Assembly: GCA_964036155.1 (NCBI GenBank)
Contig: OZ038423.1
Span: forward strand, 40,749,249 to 40,813,248
DNA: 64,000 bases
Direction: 5' to 3'
DNA from: Diploscapter coronatus
Taxonomy: Eukaryota > Nematoda > Chromadorea > Rhabditida > Rhabditidae
The translations under genes and the position numbers were made by a program. A model generated the notes under the pieces. That model saw only the letters and a list, made by a program, of their open reading frames with translations. It was not told where the DNA came from and did not search any database. Below, one piece after another: positions 1-13,142 of the stretch (the first letter of the stretch is position 1; each line of letters opens with the position of its first letter).

Positions 1-133
1 TGTATTGGTTCATTTTCGATTTTTTCTAATTATTCAACTTTTTGAATTCCAAGATAAATAAATGCAACTTCATTATTAGAAATCCTATCTAGATTTTACG
101 TTATATACGAAAATTTACAATTCGTTATTACAG

Positions 134-594
134 GCGGATGCGGCGCGAGTTACGCGATTCAGATCGAGGCAGCCAGTTTCAAAGGACTCACCAAAGTTCA
201 GCAGCACAGAAGAGTCACTGGTATGCGTAATTTTATAGAAAAAAAAACGTATTTATTCTTTGAAAGTACAATATATTTTCAATCAAAAATATCACATTTA
301 CAATGATCAGATCATGAAAAGCATCACTCGAATTATTCAGAAATCAATTTGAAAGGCCCCAATTTTGCACACAAATATGTGTAATTTGATGAAATATGCT
401 CCTAAAATCATCAAATACAATGGTTTATCATTTGATTATGAATTGAAGAATTGTAGAAAAATTCGATACTTAACTCAGTCTAAAATTCTTCACTTCACAA
501 GTCAGCAGAAGTATGAAATGTAATGTTTCTAGACACACTGGGAGAGCACATCAAGAACATTCACGCAGTGACGATCGTCACCAAGGCTGTTTGA
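134..594 (+). CDS. BolA-like protein, BOLA3 type (3' part only)
   Basis: These are the last two exons of a BolA-family protein, small mitochondrial or cytosolic factors that work with monothiol glutaredoxins in iron-sulfur cluster delivery. Exons are 134-220 and 533-594, with acceptor TTACAG, donor GTATGC, second acceptor TTTCTAG and stop TGA at 592-594. The reading enters in the middle of a codon, so the start lies upstream of the window. The visible 49 residues begin at the conserved GCGASY loop, whose Cys is the usual cluster-ligand position in this type. They continue through the invariant VQQHRRV segment, with the conserved His, to a short C-terminal beta/alpha end TIVTKAV. The order and spacing match the C-terminal half of human BOLA3. 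Positions 1-133 are intron. The neighbour on the opposite strand (chemoreceptor) is convergent. Family assignment is firm; the BOLA3 subtype rests on the GCGA motif. Confidence 0.85.
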
Positions 595-796
595 GCGTTT
601 GAGCAGGAATCGATCGGCTAACGAATTAGTCACTTAGTTCATATGATTAGATAGCATTTCAGATAGGATAGTTAAAAATTGCTCCAAATTCATACGAGTC
701 CTATTTACAGAAATTGTTGAGAGCTGCATAAAATTATAGTTCCATAGGTAGTTTAAAAATAATTATGCAACTTGCAATTACATATGTAGAAAAATG

Positions 797-802
797 AATA
801 AA
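797..802 (+). terminator. possible polyadenylation signal of the BolA-like gene
   Basis: AATAAA lies 203 bases after the BolA-like stop codon, on the same strand. It is in AT-rich sequence, so it may be chance. Confidence 0.3.
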
Positions 803-1431
803 TTATTTAAAGATTATATAATGGAATACTTAGATTTGTGTAAAAAACATACAGATAAGGCAATTGATTTTGTCCTACACATTTCTTCCTGTCTTCAATA
901 TTTCCGCATGGAATTCTCATTTTCTATCCCAGAACGACTCGAGTATTTGCGCGTGTCTTTCGGGAGCAACTCGGAAGTCCACTCGGACAGTCTCAGATCG
1001 AAAACTAAAACACAGCACATTTCGTTGCAAAGGTTGCACAAATTCCACCAGGCTTATGTTTTTCATTGCAACATAAAATATCCATATCGTTTCCGGCGAA
1101 TTCGAAGAAACGAATCGAAAGTTCAATTCAACTATTCAACAGAAGAAAAAATCCTCAACTTCTTGGGTAATTCACGACATGAAATTCTCGCGATAAGTAT
1201 ATTAGTGTGATGAAAATACTTTACTCTTATTTACATTCCAAAAGTTGCGAAATTTTTAGGTTGTAAAAGTGTCCAATCTTATTTTTTTCAAAAGTATTAT
1301 TTTGATTTCTCGGCAACAGCAATATAGCGGCCAGACCTAGAAAGCATTTGAGTCAGACTAAAGGAACAAAGGGGTAAGTCGCATGATCATCCTGACTTAA
1401 GTCTCTTCCTAGGTCTGATGACGGCACGATT

Positions 1432-1437
1432 TTTATT
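1432..1437 (-). terminator. possible polyadenylation signal of the chemoreceptor gene
   Basis: AATAAA on the minus strand, 83 bases beyond the chemoreceptor stop codon, a normal distance for a nematode 3' UTR. Confidence 0.4.
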
Positions 1438-1519
1438 AATAGCACTTCATTTAAAGAAAGTCCTGCCGTCATTTTGTAATTGCCTGATTTGTCAGTCTGA
1501 CATAATTGTGGTTATAAGT

Positions 1520-4500
1520 CTATTCTAACCTCTGACTGCTGCTGAGTTCAGGAGTGGCTGCTCTGACAGATTCAGGCGGGGAGGAACTGTGCAACACGAT
1601 CGGGGGCGGCCTCACCAGAATGGCTCGCAGAATATCGTCTACTCTTTGGCGCAGATAATAATGTCGAGATAGACAAATCTATAAGATAACAAAATAACGA
1701 TAAAATTTGAATTGAGTAACTCACCAATGGATGTGCCAGAGCGTGAATTCCTGGGAACGAGAATATAATTGTCGATAAGTTATATTGCAATACAGTTAAA
1801 GCTGGTTCAGCTCTGAAAATTTTACCTTGTAACTTTTCGTTGATCTACTTTTTAGTATTCTGATATTTACTTCAACTCAAATCTGCGATGTATAGCGAAA
1901 CGTGGGATCTTAATTTAATTGCAGGATGATGATCTTCATTTCTTTAATTCTCCCAATTCTGTCTCCCAGACTTGCTGCAATGAAAGCCCTTTTTTGCGAT
2001 GTCTTTTGCATCACTAATTATACCAGACAACAGCTCGCTTGCACTCCCTTCCCTCTACGCAAATAATCCACATAAATAGCAAAGCTTTTTTCTATTTTTA
2101 TCTTTGTACATATTTATGCTGTACTGCCGCACTGCTGCATGTGGCATTTCGAAAGAAAATAATAGGCCGCGTGATGCGAGGCTAACTTTGAGAAATTCTT
2201 CGAAATAATAATTATTTAGGGCTATAATTCGCATATGAATGGATGTTACCTGAGGTCTCTTATCGGAATGAGTAGACAGAGGTAGGACAGATAGAGAATG
2301 GCATGGAGAATAGCTGACGGTAACAGCATTTGGGTAGTTCGATAGGTCTCGTAGATCTGGAATATAAATTCGTTGGAAACTGTAATTGCATTATCATCAG
2401 GGGTTTCAGAATGTCGATTTAAAATAAGCCGATTGCGGGGATATTTGGACCTCGGAATTACTATTCCGATTTTGGGTTGTGAAGAAAAGATAATCCCGAT
2501 TCCGGTCGCAAAAACTTTAATTCCGCTTTTGAAATTTTCACAACTCAAATTTCTTATAGCCCTGATAATCATTTGTCCTGTCTACTGATTGCGGCAATTT
2601 TAGATTAGTTGTGAATTTTAACGCTCAAACAGTCATTTTCAGTCAATTCGCATAAAGAATAATTCAAAACTAGCGCCTGATTTCTCCTTACATGGGAACT
2701 TTCAGAAGTGCCCGCCTCCAATTTGGGTGATTTTTCACCACACGGATATTTCAGTGCGTAGAAGACGGATATGAAGTCAAAAAGTGCAATGGTGGCTTTC
2801 TGATCTTGAAAATCCCGAAAAGCTTTTATCCAGTGAAGAAATTGCATACAAGGTTTAAATTGCAAATTTGCATACATTGTCTCTCGACAAAATAAAGCGT
2901 TTCTCCATTATAAAGGTCTTTGGGATTCCCAAGATCAGGGAGGTCACCATTGCATTTTTGACTTCAGATCCGTCTCCTACACATTGAAATACCCCTGTGG
3001 TGAAAAAATCAGTCAAATCGGAGGCGGACACTTCTGAGAGTTCCCTTGTTAGCTTTTCTTTTTTCTTAAAATAGCTTTATTGTGCATTTCATTGATGAAC
3101 TTTGAGCGTAATGCTGATGATACACGAGAGAATTCTTGGAGACCAGTCATTGTTCGAGTGACATTATGGGTATCTAATTCATAAATAATAAGAACATCAG
3201 CATATATACGCAAGCACTCCATGGGTTATACGCGGCAACGAATATAATAGAAACGTACATTGCAAGTGAATTGAAATTTTTGCTTCCGTAATTTTTACCT
3301 ACAATCGTAAATATATTTGTATTGCAGGGTTTTGCGCGTGATGTTCCTCTTCGTATTATTCAACGATGTTTTCATCAAAAGACTACTTGCTACTTTCATT
3401 TTTCGATCAAAATGGGGAGTTTTTATCCAAAGTGCAAAAACGAAAATCTCTTTTGTTTGAGTTAATATCAAAGATACAAATTATGCCTGCTAATCCCTTT
3501 TATCAATGCACATAACTAGTGGTGCGGAGAATCTCCTAGTTTTTAGCTGAATTACTAAAGCAACAGATGACTTTGCAAAAGGCATAGAGTTGTGTGCAAT
3601 TCTGTAAATATCTTCAGCTGTAAAGCAACAGAATGCGCAGGTTGAAAATCGGATTTTTTGTTTCAAGCGGCAGAATGCAAATTCAGCAGGCCTCCAACAG
3701 GACCTCCCTCGAATGTTGATATTCAATTAGAATGACACCAGAAATGTCTTTATTCGCAGGTGGAAAGCAAACATTTTCTGACCTGAACCATAAATACTTT
3801 GGTCTAAGATCCCTAGAAGATTTTAGGATCTAATTTCAAAATTAGCTATTTAACGATGACGAAACAATGCAGGTTTTGATCGGAGTGATCGTAATTAGAG
3901 AAGTGGTGATGTAATTTAGAGCGCAACTATCGTAATTAAACGTGTTAATTGAATCGGCATGATGTAATTATTAAAAGAAATGTTTACATGATATCATTTT
4001 GCGCTAGGAAACAGTATTGCTGAAAGAAGGAAAAATGAGAGGTGGAAACATTAAACGAGAATGAATGATGCCAGATTTAGCAGAATTTTTGAAACCTTAA
4101 TTGCAAAAATTTAGTTCGCGCAATTTATACAAGACATCAAAAATTCGCGGAAGAATTTATCCTGCTAGGCAAAAATTTCAAAGCTGAGAAACGAACGATT
4201 TGGCATTGTTGAATTTTGCATGTATAGATAAAATGGAGTAAAAACCGTCGAAATAAATTCAGTACATCTACCTGAAATCGTTGACTAAGCGAGTATTTAG
4301 CGGTGTTGATTCCCAATCCATCAGCCTCACTTCTGGACAGAATTAGGACATAACCAAATAGGGCGACAGTCCCTGCTTCCACAATGGCACACACTGAAAT
4401 ACGCACGAGCATCGCTTGTCTGTCGGACAAAGAGGCACCGTCACAAATGCACATTCCATCTTTCCTGAAGAAAAAACAAATCTCTTCGTGTATGGTTTGG

Positions 4501-7500
4501 AAATTGTTATTTATCCTTCAGTAGAAATGAAAATAGGCAACACTCTTGCACCTCATTAAATTTTCACGCATAATGGATAAAATATAGATGATTCTCCTTC
4601 CGGCTCTGTTAGGTGCAGTTCTTTGAACATTTCCTTTCGAAGCTATAACTTTACTTTCAGAAATGCACGAATTATCATTTTCCTGCATCTATTCTCTGCT
4701 TCAGCTTCAAGTAGTCAGATCAAGCAGCACAAATCAGAAAATCCTAGAGACTAGTTCCTAAGAAGTTGCGTTCTGCATTCAAATCATTTGAATTCAGATT
4801 ATTGAGGCTATTTTCAGGTTGGGAATGATTAGCGATTCACTAGCCCAATGAGAATACTCTGGTTCTAAATAAAGCTGAAGCTTCAACAGAAGAGACGAAG
4901 GCCGAAAATTAGAGGAAGTTCCGTGTTATGAGACAAAGCTGGGAAGGAGCATGGGGATAATAAAGGGCAGGCAGTCATTAATTCGCAAGTTATGAGACGA
5001 AAAAATACGCGCCAAGAAAATAAACTAAGGTTTAAGAAGCCACAGACATGGGAATGGGGTTCAAAAGTTAAAGAGAATAGACTATACACAAACTGAATTC
5101 GAAAAGCATCTCTTCTATGATTAGCATAATGAATGAGAACAATTTGACTCATTATCTCAAGGAAACAACAATTCCATAGATCCCCAATTACGAGACAAAA
5201 GCTCATTAACGATAATCTGATAAATTATTGATAAAATATGCAACTCACGTCAAATTGAGAATGTAGTTGCAAGTGACGAAGAGGGCTGCAGCTCCAGCCA
5301 GGAGAAATGTCACCTGAACATGAAATCATTTATAATGGTAATTAGTATGTATCTACTTCTTCTTAGTCTCGTGATATTTAGTTAGGTGATGAAATTGTTA
5401 ACAAGGGAACATATTGACCTCAAGTTCTTATGAACAGCGGTCCATAACATCATGTTTGGGGGTCGAATGGGAATAACAAATATGTAAAAATCAGCCGTCG
5501 TTGTTGGGGAAAATTTCGAAATATCGGGGGAGTCAAGGTGCCATTTTTATTAAGGAAAATGCTATAAAACGGCATATTCGGATCTCTACAAGTTTCATAA
5601 AATGGATGTTTCTACTCAATTTCTTTAATAAACCTTTCTAGAATAACGAGATCTTGAAATAGTATGCAATTTGCCCGATCTCGAGACGAAAAAGAATTTT
5701 GACCCCTTTATGTAAGGAGAAATTTCATAAGGGAGTACACACCACAGGGAAAAATCGATTTTCTCCCAAATTTCAGTTGAAAATGGATCCTATTATCATC
5801 ACCAATCAATAAAAATGATTTTATGTCACGCTATTCTTCGTTACCTTGACAGTGTTGGATATAGTTCCACTAGGGACATGTTTTCTCGTAGCGATGAGTC
5901 TCTCAGTGCCGACCCCGACCATAAGCAGGCAGGTGGCCACGTCCCACGGCACCATCAGCGCGTTTATCGTCGAGCACAACGAGCTGCAAACATCACATTT
6001 ATTTTACTCCACTCAAATTTGCAGAGTTATTTTCCGCTTCCTACTTCGATAATTCGATTAGCCCTCTTTAATGCTTCAAAGCACTCATTTTCCATTCTAA
6101 TTGCATCTCGCAAAACCAACGACTGACTGACTTATGAGCTCAAATGACAACTCAGAAAGTGATAAGAAAGAAGCAAGAAGCGTGAATGTTGTAAGTTTGC
6201 GAGTCGTAAACCTCTCGACTCACTTTTGACTGCTTTTCTGATTTTTCGCCCTGTCCTTTCAAGCCTATCAAATGCGCATAAAATCGGCTTGTTATTATTG
6301 ATTACGAAACGAACGAAGCCGACCTTTTTACCGACAAAATGCTGGGATTTTATGGCAGAATGAGCAATAAAAATGTGCCTAGAGATGAAGAGTTTTTGCG
6401 TCGAAGTGGTGAAAAATTGCTAACCTGTAGACGGGATATTTCGGGAAGGAATTGATGCCCAAATAGAAGAAGTAGAAATTGTAGAGCAGGCCTGCAGCCG
6501 CGTTCGTTGCAAAACAGAACGATATCGACGATAACATCAGACGAGTGTTGCGGTGCATCACTCCACCTCTCTGAATTACAAATCATTATTATTATATGAA
6601 ATGATGATTTAAATAAGTCTTACACAAAACACTTTCATATTACTATCATTCGCTCTTTCTCGTTTTTTTTCTTTTGTAAAAATGCATTTGGAAAACAAAC
6701 TAAAGATTCTATCATAACTTTCTGCATTTTGCGATTCGTTTTTAATTTTATCACGTATCATTTCTTTGCAAAAATCTCGATGTTGCAATTCACTTCCCTC
6801 CTTTCTTCTTCCCTTCCTCTATTCACTTCATCAGGCGAACGTCCAAATCAAGCCACATTGAATGCATTTTCTGTTCCTGGGAATTCAATTTATGCACTAC
6901 ATTTTCCGTGAATTTTGATGTCTCCGACTCAAAGAGTACGGACGAAGGCGATCGAGTTTCTGCACTTCCTGGGATAATAATTCGGACTTAATTGGGGCAC
7001 CCAAATGCAAATGCAGAGACACGTAATAATGAGGGAAAGCTTATTCGAAGGAACAAAAATTACAGAGCTATTTGAAGGTCAGGAATAAACAGCTGATTGA
7101 TCAGAATGGAGGCCCGAATGAACCTCTGCTGATCTTTGCATAAAACTCAGTGAAACACGATGTTATCATCAAAACTAGATTGAAATACGAAATGCTCGAA
7201 TTTTAAATTAGTTGATTATCACGATTAGAAATGATTGAAAACTGACCTTGCAAACGTGCATGAAGAATAGGTTCATAACGATAGCGGAGAAATTGATGAG
7301 ACAGATGAAGGACTGCAGGAAGTACCACATGAAATCGCCGTGCTGACCACCCAGGGGACAGGTCAATGTCCGATTTGCTGCAACAATCTAATTAGCTTTG
7401 GAATAATTCATCCACTCATCGTAGCTAAGCTAGGGTTATGAATTGAGTTGATAGTATTTGCTCTCTTTTGATTAATTTACTGGGCATGATATTTTGATTG

Positions 7501-8117
7501 CTGAACCTGCAGGTGCTACCTTAATCTAACCTAGTTACAAGGCATGGCTGAATTTCCAAGATGGGCCAACTATCAAAAAGCATAGAAAATTGTACTAGTT
7601 CGGCATATAATTAATTACTCTTGCAACATTTACGCAAAGCGTCTCTTTTGGTATGGAAATATTCAAGTTAACAGATCCTTGACCTTCTAAGTGAAACAGG
7701 CGGAAAGGACGAAAGATGTTACTTATTTTCAAATGGAAGGATTAAATTAAGCTTGGAATTTCGAACATCCAAGTAAAGCACTTCCCTTCAGGGCTTCCCA
7801 ATCATTTTATGCGTTTCCGTTAGCCTAATCTCCTTCTAAACATGTCTACTCTGAAAGGGAATAATAGTTTTCAAAATTCAGCAGCTAATTATAGAGGAAA
7901 AACGCGTTTTGTCTCGCATTACAAAAAAAATAGCATCATAATCGTTTGGGCAGAGATTAGGGAAAAGAAGGCACATGTCTCTAGAAAACGTCGCAGACGG
8001 AATTTTCGAAGCTATAATTAGAAATTTCTGAGAAATGACTGCATCTGTACGTGAATATCGCAAGAAGCTTTTACTCGAGAAATATTGAAATGTAAAATTC
8101 ATACCTGGAGAATCCAT
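1520..8117 (-). CDS. seven-transmembrane chemoreceptor, nematode Sra/Srab-like
   Basis: Nine exons, in transcript order: 8117-8105, 7377-7247, 6570-6425, 5983-5845, 5313-5249, 4464-4272, 2356-2250, 1812-1725, 1678-1520. All phases join without a break and give 346 aa. The first coding exon is only 13 bases (MDSP). A short extracellular N-terminus with an NRT glycosylation site is followed by seven hydrophobic segments, at roughly residues 20-45, 58-80, 100-125, 144-164, 183-209, 238-260 and 275-295. Family marks are MHRNTRLML after helix 1, GTERLIATRK at the end of helix 3, and SLSQRFQIYET before helix 6. HP lies near the end of helix 7, and the cytosolic tail is Ser/Pro-rich. These resemble the Sra/Srab group of nematode chemosensory GPCRs, which are expressed in ciliated neurons. 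The ligand cannot be inferred. The intron at 2357-4271 carries a fold-back element. Exact subfamily (sra, srab or related) is uncertain. Confidence 0.85.
2694..3048. repeat. fold-back (MITE-like) element, about 140-bp arms
   Basis: Left arm 2694-2832 and right arm 2905-3048 are imperfect reverse complements, with a loop of about 72 bases. Matching blocks include GGGAACT.TCAGAAGTG, CCGCCTCC, TTTCACCACA, GAAGTCAAAAA and GCAATGGTG. It lies wholly inside the sixth intron of the chemoreceptor gene. No transposase is encoded. The arms have diverged by many substitutions, so it is not a very recent insertion. Confidence 0.75.
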
Positions 8118-11100
8118 GTCTCTGAGCAAATGGTGAGCACGATGTCTATGATGAACTGCAGTAAAGGCAGTAGAGGAGAGGGGAGGAGAAAGGGAGGAAG
8201 AGGGAATGGAAGAAGCAGACACGCCCATAGAGGACAGGGAAGGAAAGACTTGAGACGCCTCGAGCATTCCTGAAAAGGGAGTGAAAGGAGATGAATGAAC
8301 TGAATGAATGTGCGAATTGCAGAACCCGAAAGACGAAAAGAGGCAACAAGTAAGGAGTGAAGAAGGGAAATGCAAATGACATAGTCAAAAGAGATAAGAG
8401 CTTGAAAAAGAAACAGAAAACAGGCCGTCGTTAACTGGGTAGGACAGAGGTAATCATTATCTCATAGAGTATCACACCTGTTTGCGAAATATTTTTAGAC
8501 AATATTCATGTAGCTTGAAATTTTCGTAATCTAAAAAATTTACTATTCTTATTTGGCTAATTGATTTATACGAACCTCTCTAATTTGTTCCTCATTTTAC
8601 GAGAAATCGCAAGTCATTGAAGCAATGATAGAGTTTGTGTTTTCGTGATTGGCCAAATATGCCTAATGGAATGAAGTTCTCGACTTCGTTTTTGTGTGCG
8701 TGCTAGTTAAGATTTAAAAAAAAATGAACTCGAAAATTTGCGAGGGCTGCACCTAGTTGCTCTAGAAGGAAAGAGAACACAAAGCAGAAAAAGATGGGTG
8801 GAAGTGGAATCAATTCTAACAAGATGCAGATTGAAAGTAATTGAAGGAATTGAATGAAGGAAGCTACAATGAGATTATGAAAAGTGGAAGAATAGAAAAG
8901 GAATGGGAGTAAAGAGACGAAGCGATGCAGCTGCAGAGATTACTTGAATTGCTCGAATTGAAGACTCAAAACTAAATGCGTTTCCCGCTTCCATTTTATC
9001 TCGAACCAAATCTCTCGAAAACTATCAGCTGTGTTGCAAAATATTCCCCCCATTTTATGATGTGTATTACAAATTTCAAACGGAAACAGGAAGTCTCGAC
9101 GAGAAGGTCAAGAAGATTTATCGATATGCTGCTTGCTTTCAAGCAGATTTTAGGAATCCAGATCCAAATCAATGCGCAGCTATGACAATTGGATCGAATG
9201 TTTGTGCACGTGTTTGCGTGTTTGACAGGACAGACAAAACACAGACAGAAAACAGGGAAGCAGAGAAGTGATAGATAACAAAGAGAATGGGGGGAAATAA
9301 TCGGATTCTATGTAATAATACAAGCATAACAAGGCAATCATAGACCATTCGACACATCGATAGATGCAATCCAATTATGCCTATCGAAACAGAACACGCA
9401 GACTGAATAGCCGTTTTGAGGGAATCCACAATTTATGCGCTGCAGAATTCGAGCATCCAGCTAATGGCAACAGAGCAACGAGGCAACGGAATTGCGAGCA
9501 AAGGAGGGGGGCGAAACGGGGCACAGAACAGAAATTGGAAACTGACACTCAAAATGGAAAAGAGTAATAAGTCGAAAAGGGAAAGAAATGAGGGAGGGGA
9601 AAAGATGCAGAGGTAGGCGAGATAGAATGATAATGAGAAAGCAAACATCGAGATGTAAAAAGAGCAAAAAGAAGAATAAAGAATGAGCAAAGGGACATCG
9701 ACATGAAACCCGATATGAAGAAGCAGCACAAGGAGGGAAGGGACTGCCGACAATGAGTTAGGGAATTGAGAAAAGTACTGCAGCCCTGTGGACCGGCAAA
9801 GGCAAAGACAAAGCTATGTCAACTAAACTGGCAATCAGTTTTCTACCCAAATATTTGAATTCTGTATGAACGGGGACTATAGAGATTTTTAAATCTGCAA
9901 AAAGGAAAGGTAGCTTTCTTCTGGTTTTGACGGAACATCACGAAAAACCCGCGTAGGGTAAATCTTAGACGCCTTTGAATGTAACAGCCCGCATGGACAG
10001 GCCTTTTGTCCTCATATCCAAGCATGCAATATTCACTCAACTCCTCCCATATGCTCTTCATAACTTCCTCGTTCTTCAGTCTTCTTGCCTTCTGCCCTGC
10101 AAATCAGGCCCCTCCCAATTTCCATTACCTCTTCTACCTTCCTTCCCCTCTTCCCTCTACTTCTCTCTATAATCGAACATCCAATTGAGAGAGGAAAGGG
10201 GCTTGTTTCTGCACGGCTGAGGGTGGATAATTCCAGCACACTCGCACTTAATTCTAGAAAAAATCTCTGCATTCAAACACGAACTCTTTTTGAAAGAAAA
10301 TTGCACATATTTTTGTCTATCTAAACTTAGAAAAGTTCATCGAACTAGATTGCGAAATGCTTGCCGAGATGTATCACCATGGAATATCGCAAATAAATCA
10401 TTAAATTGATACATCAGAAGAATAGGAAACTTCATAATAAATCGAATAGTGATGCTATGAAGATAATGCAGATATTGAAAATGATTGAAGTTTTTCAAAT
10501 TAAAGAAAAATCATTTTAAACTCTTCATCTTAAAAACATATCTAGAAATCCAAGGATAAAAATAAGAAATGTTGGGTAATATCAAGGAGTCTTTTTCAAG
10601 GAAGAATTCGAAGTTCGACTAATCCCAGAATAGCCTGATCGTTGAAACACGAATATTAGTGGGGATGAACTTGCAGAATTAGACAGCTATGCAGAACTCG
10701 CAGCTCGAGATCAACTGGATCCACGTTCTCTGAATGAAGTGTCAAGTCGAGAAGGCAGAATAAGCACGTAGACAGGAAGACAAGAAAGCAGAATGGCAAC
10801 AAGCATGGAAATAGAGGCAATAGCACACAAACTGAAGAAGCGGCACGGAGAAAGCAAACCTACAGAGACCAATCAAAAGGATGGGTAAGTGAGGCAGAAA
10901 GACAGGGGAAGGGAGATGAAAGGAACTCGAGTTGAGAGTGATGAGGAGCTCTCCAATTCTCACGGCAGACAGTCACTATTGATACTGAAGGTCACAAGAT
11001 GATCTCACTTTAAATCATCTTGAACCAGAAAGTACAACCTAGCATAGTTTTTTTTCTCTTTGAATCTCCAAGAATACTAAGACAGTTCAATAGTCAGAAA

Positions 11101-12939
11101 TGCACTGAAGGTTTGCGCTCACACAGTTGGTCTGATGTTTAATAAATTATTTTTCATTTCAACAAGGTCCAAAGATCTCTATTTCGAATGCCCTTTCATG
11201 CCCTGCACCTTTCTGTCCTTACCTCACATGCTTGTCCTCTCTTGTCCTCCTCCTCCCCTTCCAATCCACCAACTCGAATATTCCAAGGTGCCATTTTTCC
11301 TTCTCTTTCCCATTTCTGCTTATCCCAATCCCAACTTCGTTTCTCATGCGCGTGGTTCTAAGCCTTAACTTCTCCTTCTTCTCTCCGATTGCAAATTGTT
11401 TTCCTTCTGCAAAACAACCTGCTCTACTGCAGTCTGCACTGCACTTGGCAGTCAATTTGCAATGCACAAAGGCAGGGGCGAGTTTTCATTGTTCTACCTG
11501 GTAAATGTTAGGCAGTTCCAGAAACGTAGAACTGCACGTAAATGGACAATCTGACTGGAATTAGAAGTCGAAAGAAGTTGTGAGAAATGTTTGAATGAAA
11601 GCAGAAACACGTGGTATTAAATTGAAGTAGATGAGGCCATGAACCGATCCAGATGCTGTAAAAATTGTACCAGATTCCAACTTTTAGGAAGAGCATAGGA
11701 TTTTCCTTGGGCATTGGGCTGATCCATAGGCTCGTAGCGCACCTAATAAGTTTCTTTATATCGGACGAATCCAAATGGGGTTTTCTGTATTAATATCACT
11801 AACGTATTAGATTTTTATACCATATATCTCAAACCGGAACCGGAATTTAAAGAAAGAATGAAAAGGGCGCGTGGGGGAAAGAAAAAAGAATACTCTCTCG
11901 CACCAGAAGTTCCGCCTCGTCCCTCGTCGGAAAGTATATCTTTTAAAAGCTAATACGCTAAGGGTACTAACACCGAAAACCCTGTTTGGATTCGTTAGAT
12001 ACAAAGAAAATAATTCTGGTGTGCTACGAATCTATAGACCAACCTAGTATAACGGAAGCTTAAGTTTAGATGATGATTTATTGGCAGATGCCCATTTGAA
12101 TTTCTTTTCGAAAAAAACTAGAATTTTTAGTTAAACTACTTCAAAATGTAACATAAACTTTTAATTTATTATCAGTTAGTCAGAGTAGTAATTTGTTTGT
12201 TAGACCATAATGCAACAATTCAAGGTAGATATTTTTCTAAAGAAAACTTGAAATATGATACTTCTACCGAGTGCAAATTGTTATTCAGATTCCGAAACAA
12301 ACAGATTCGGGTACAGAAAAAAAAAACATTAGACATTCGATTCTGCACTGTTGATATGGCATGCGATTACACTTGATTATTTACGGAATTATTCACCGAA
12401 ATCAGATGAATAAAGAATAAAGAAGAAGGTGATGAAATAAGAAAAGAGAATACAAAAATATGAAATTTTCGTCTGCTGAAAACTGGAATGATATGCGCAA
12501 AACTTGTGGAACGAATTTCGATATCGAAAGACCTGCAGAAAATCATTTTTCTTTTCAAAATCACAGCTAATACACTTTCATATAAAAATCATATATTGGA
12601 AAATATCATGACGTTTCCCAATTATTTTTCTTTGTAAATTTTTCTCAATTTCAAAAATTTCTCTTATTGAAAATCACGTTTCCCCAATTCAAGACTTTGA
12701 GTTATCAATTAATCGCAGAAATGGAATAAAATTCTTTGGCATAAGAGAAAGGAGAATGCAAATAACGAGGAAGAAGAAGAAGTGCACTTCAGATTCAGCA
12801 AGATAAATTGCCAAATTGATTGTTTAGAATGTGCTCTGCTTTTCTAATTCGCCCTTTCGCATTGCAACTCGAAATACATGTTTCGTCGCAAATTGCAAAG
12901 GACAATCACTGATTTAGTGCGTCGTTGTGCGTTGTGCAG
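8118..12939. other. gene-poor region with purine/pyrimidine-skewed blocks
   Basis: No gene could be supported here. The stretch contains several blocks of strong strand skew. About 8160-8400, 9230-9760 and 10740-10960 are purine-rich on the plus strand; about 10030-10200 and 11180-11400 are pyrimidine-rich. These blocks produce long Leu/Ser/Phe-rich open frames that mimic membrane proteins in more than one frame and are not called. The 5' UTR and promoter of the chemoreceptor should lie just above 8117. Confidence 0.5.
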
Positions 12940-13142
12940 GAATGCGGCTATTTGGCTATGGACCAAACATCGAACGAATCCAGGGAACAAATCAGCCGAT
13001 TGCAGAGAAAGTTGAATTTGTCACTAGTTGTTCAGAAAGTAAATTATCATGACGCAAACAGACAGACAATAGAATTCTGAATTCTTATGCAACATTGCAG
13101 AAGCAGATTACTCAAATTGGCAGACTTTTGGATTCGCAATGA
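12940..13142 (+). CDS. possible terminal exons of a coiled-coil protein (weak)
   Basis: Two short open exons, 12940-13038 (after TTGTGCAG, before GTAAAT) and 13101-13142 (after ACATTGCAG, stop TGA), join in phase. They would encode a 46-residue C-terminus with heptad-like spacing of I/L/V in REQISRLQRKLNLSLVVQ and KQITQIGRLL. No upstream exon or start was found, and no family is recognised. Open stretches this short arise by chance in AT-rich DNA, so this is a candidate only. Confidence 0.2.

Larger units (their letters stand above)
595..1519. other. convergent intergenic region
   Basis: Sequence between the convergent BolA-like and chemoreceptor genes. It should hold both 3' UTRs. A 138-codon open frame at 794-1210 (+) has no recognisable domain, no clear splice partner and AT-rich codons, and is not called. 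A short inverted pair (GACGGCA / TGCCGTC, about 1421-1473) is present. Nothing else is evident. Confidence 0.5.

Noticed and set aside
794..1210. 138-codon plus-strand open frame
   Set aside because: No domain, no hydrophobic or repeat pattern, AT-rich codons, and it lies in the expected 3' UTR region of two convergent genes. A chance frame of this size is plausible.
7878..8375. 165-codon minus-strand frame, Ser/Phe/Leu-rich
   Set aside because: Comes from a purine-rich block; another frame over the same DNA is also open and similar in character. Only its last-used 13 bases (8117-8105) are a real exon.
9433..9753. Membrane-protein-like minus-strand frames
   Set aside because: Three overlapping frames are all Leu/Ser/Phe-rich because the strand is pyrimidine-rich. 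No family motif or splice partner.
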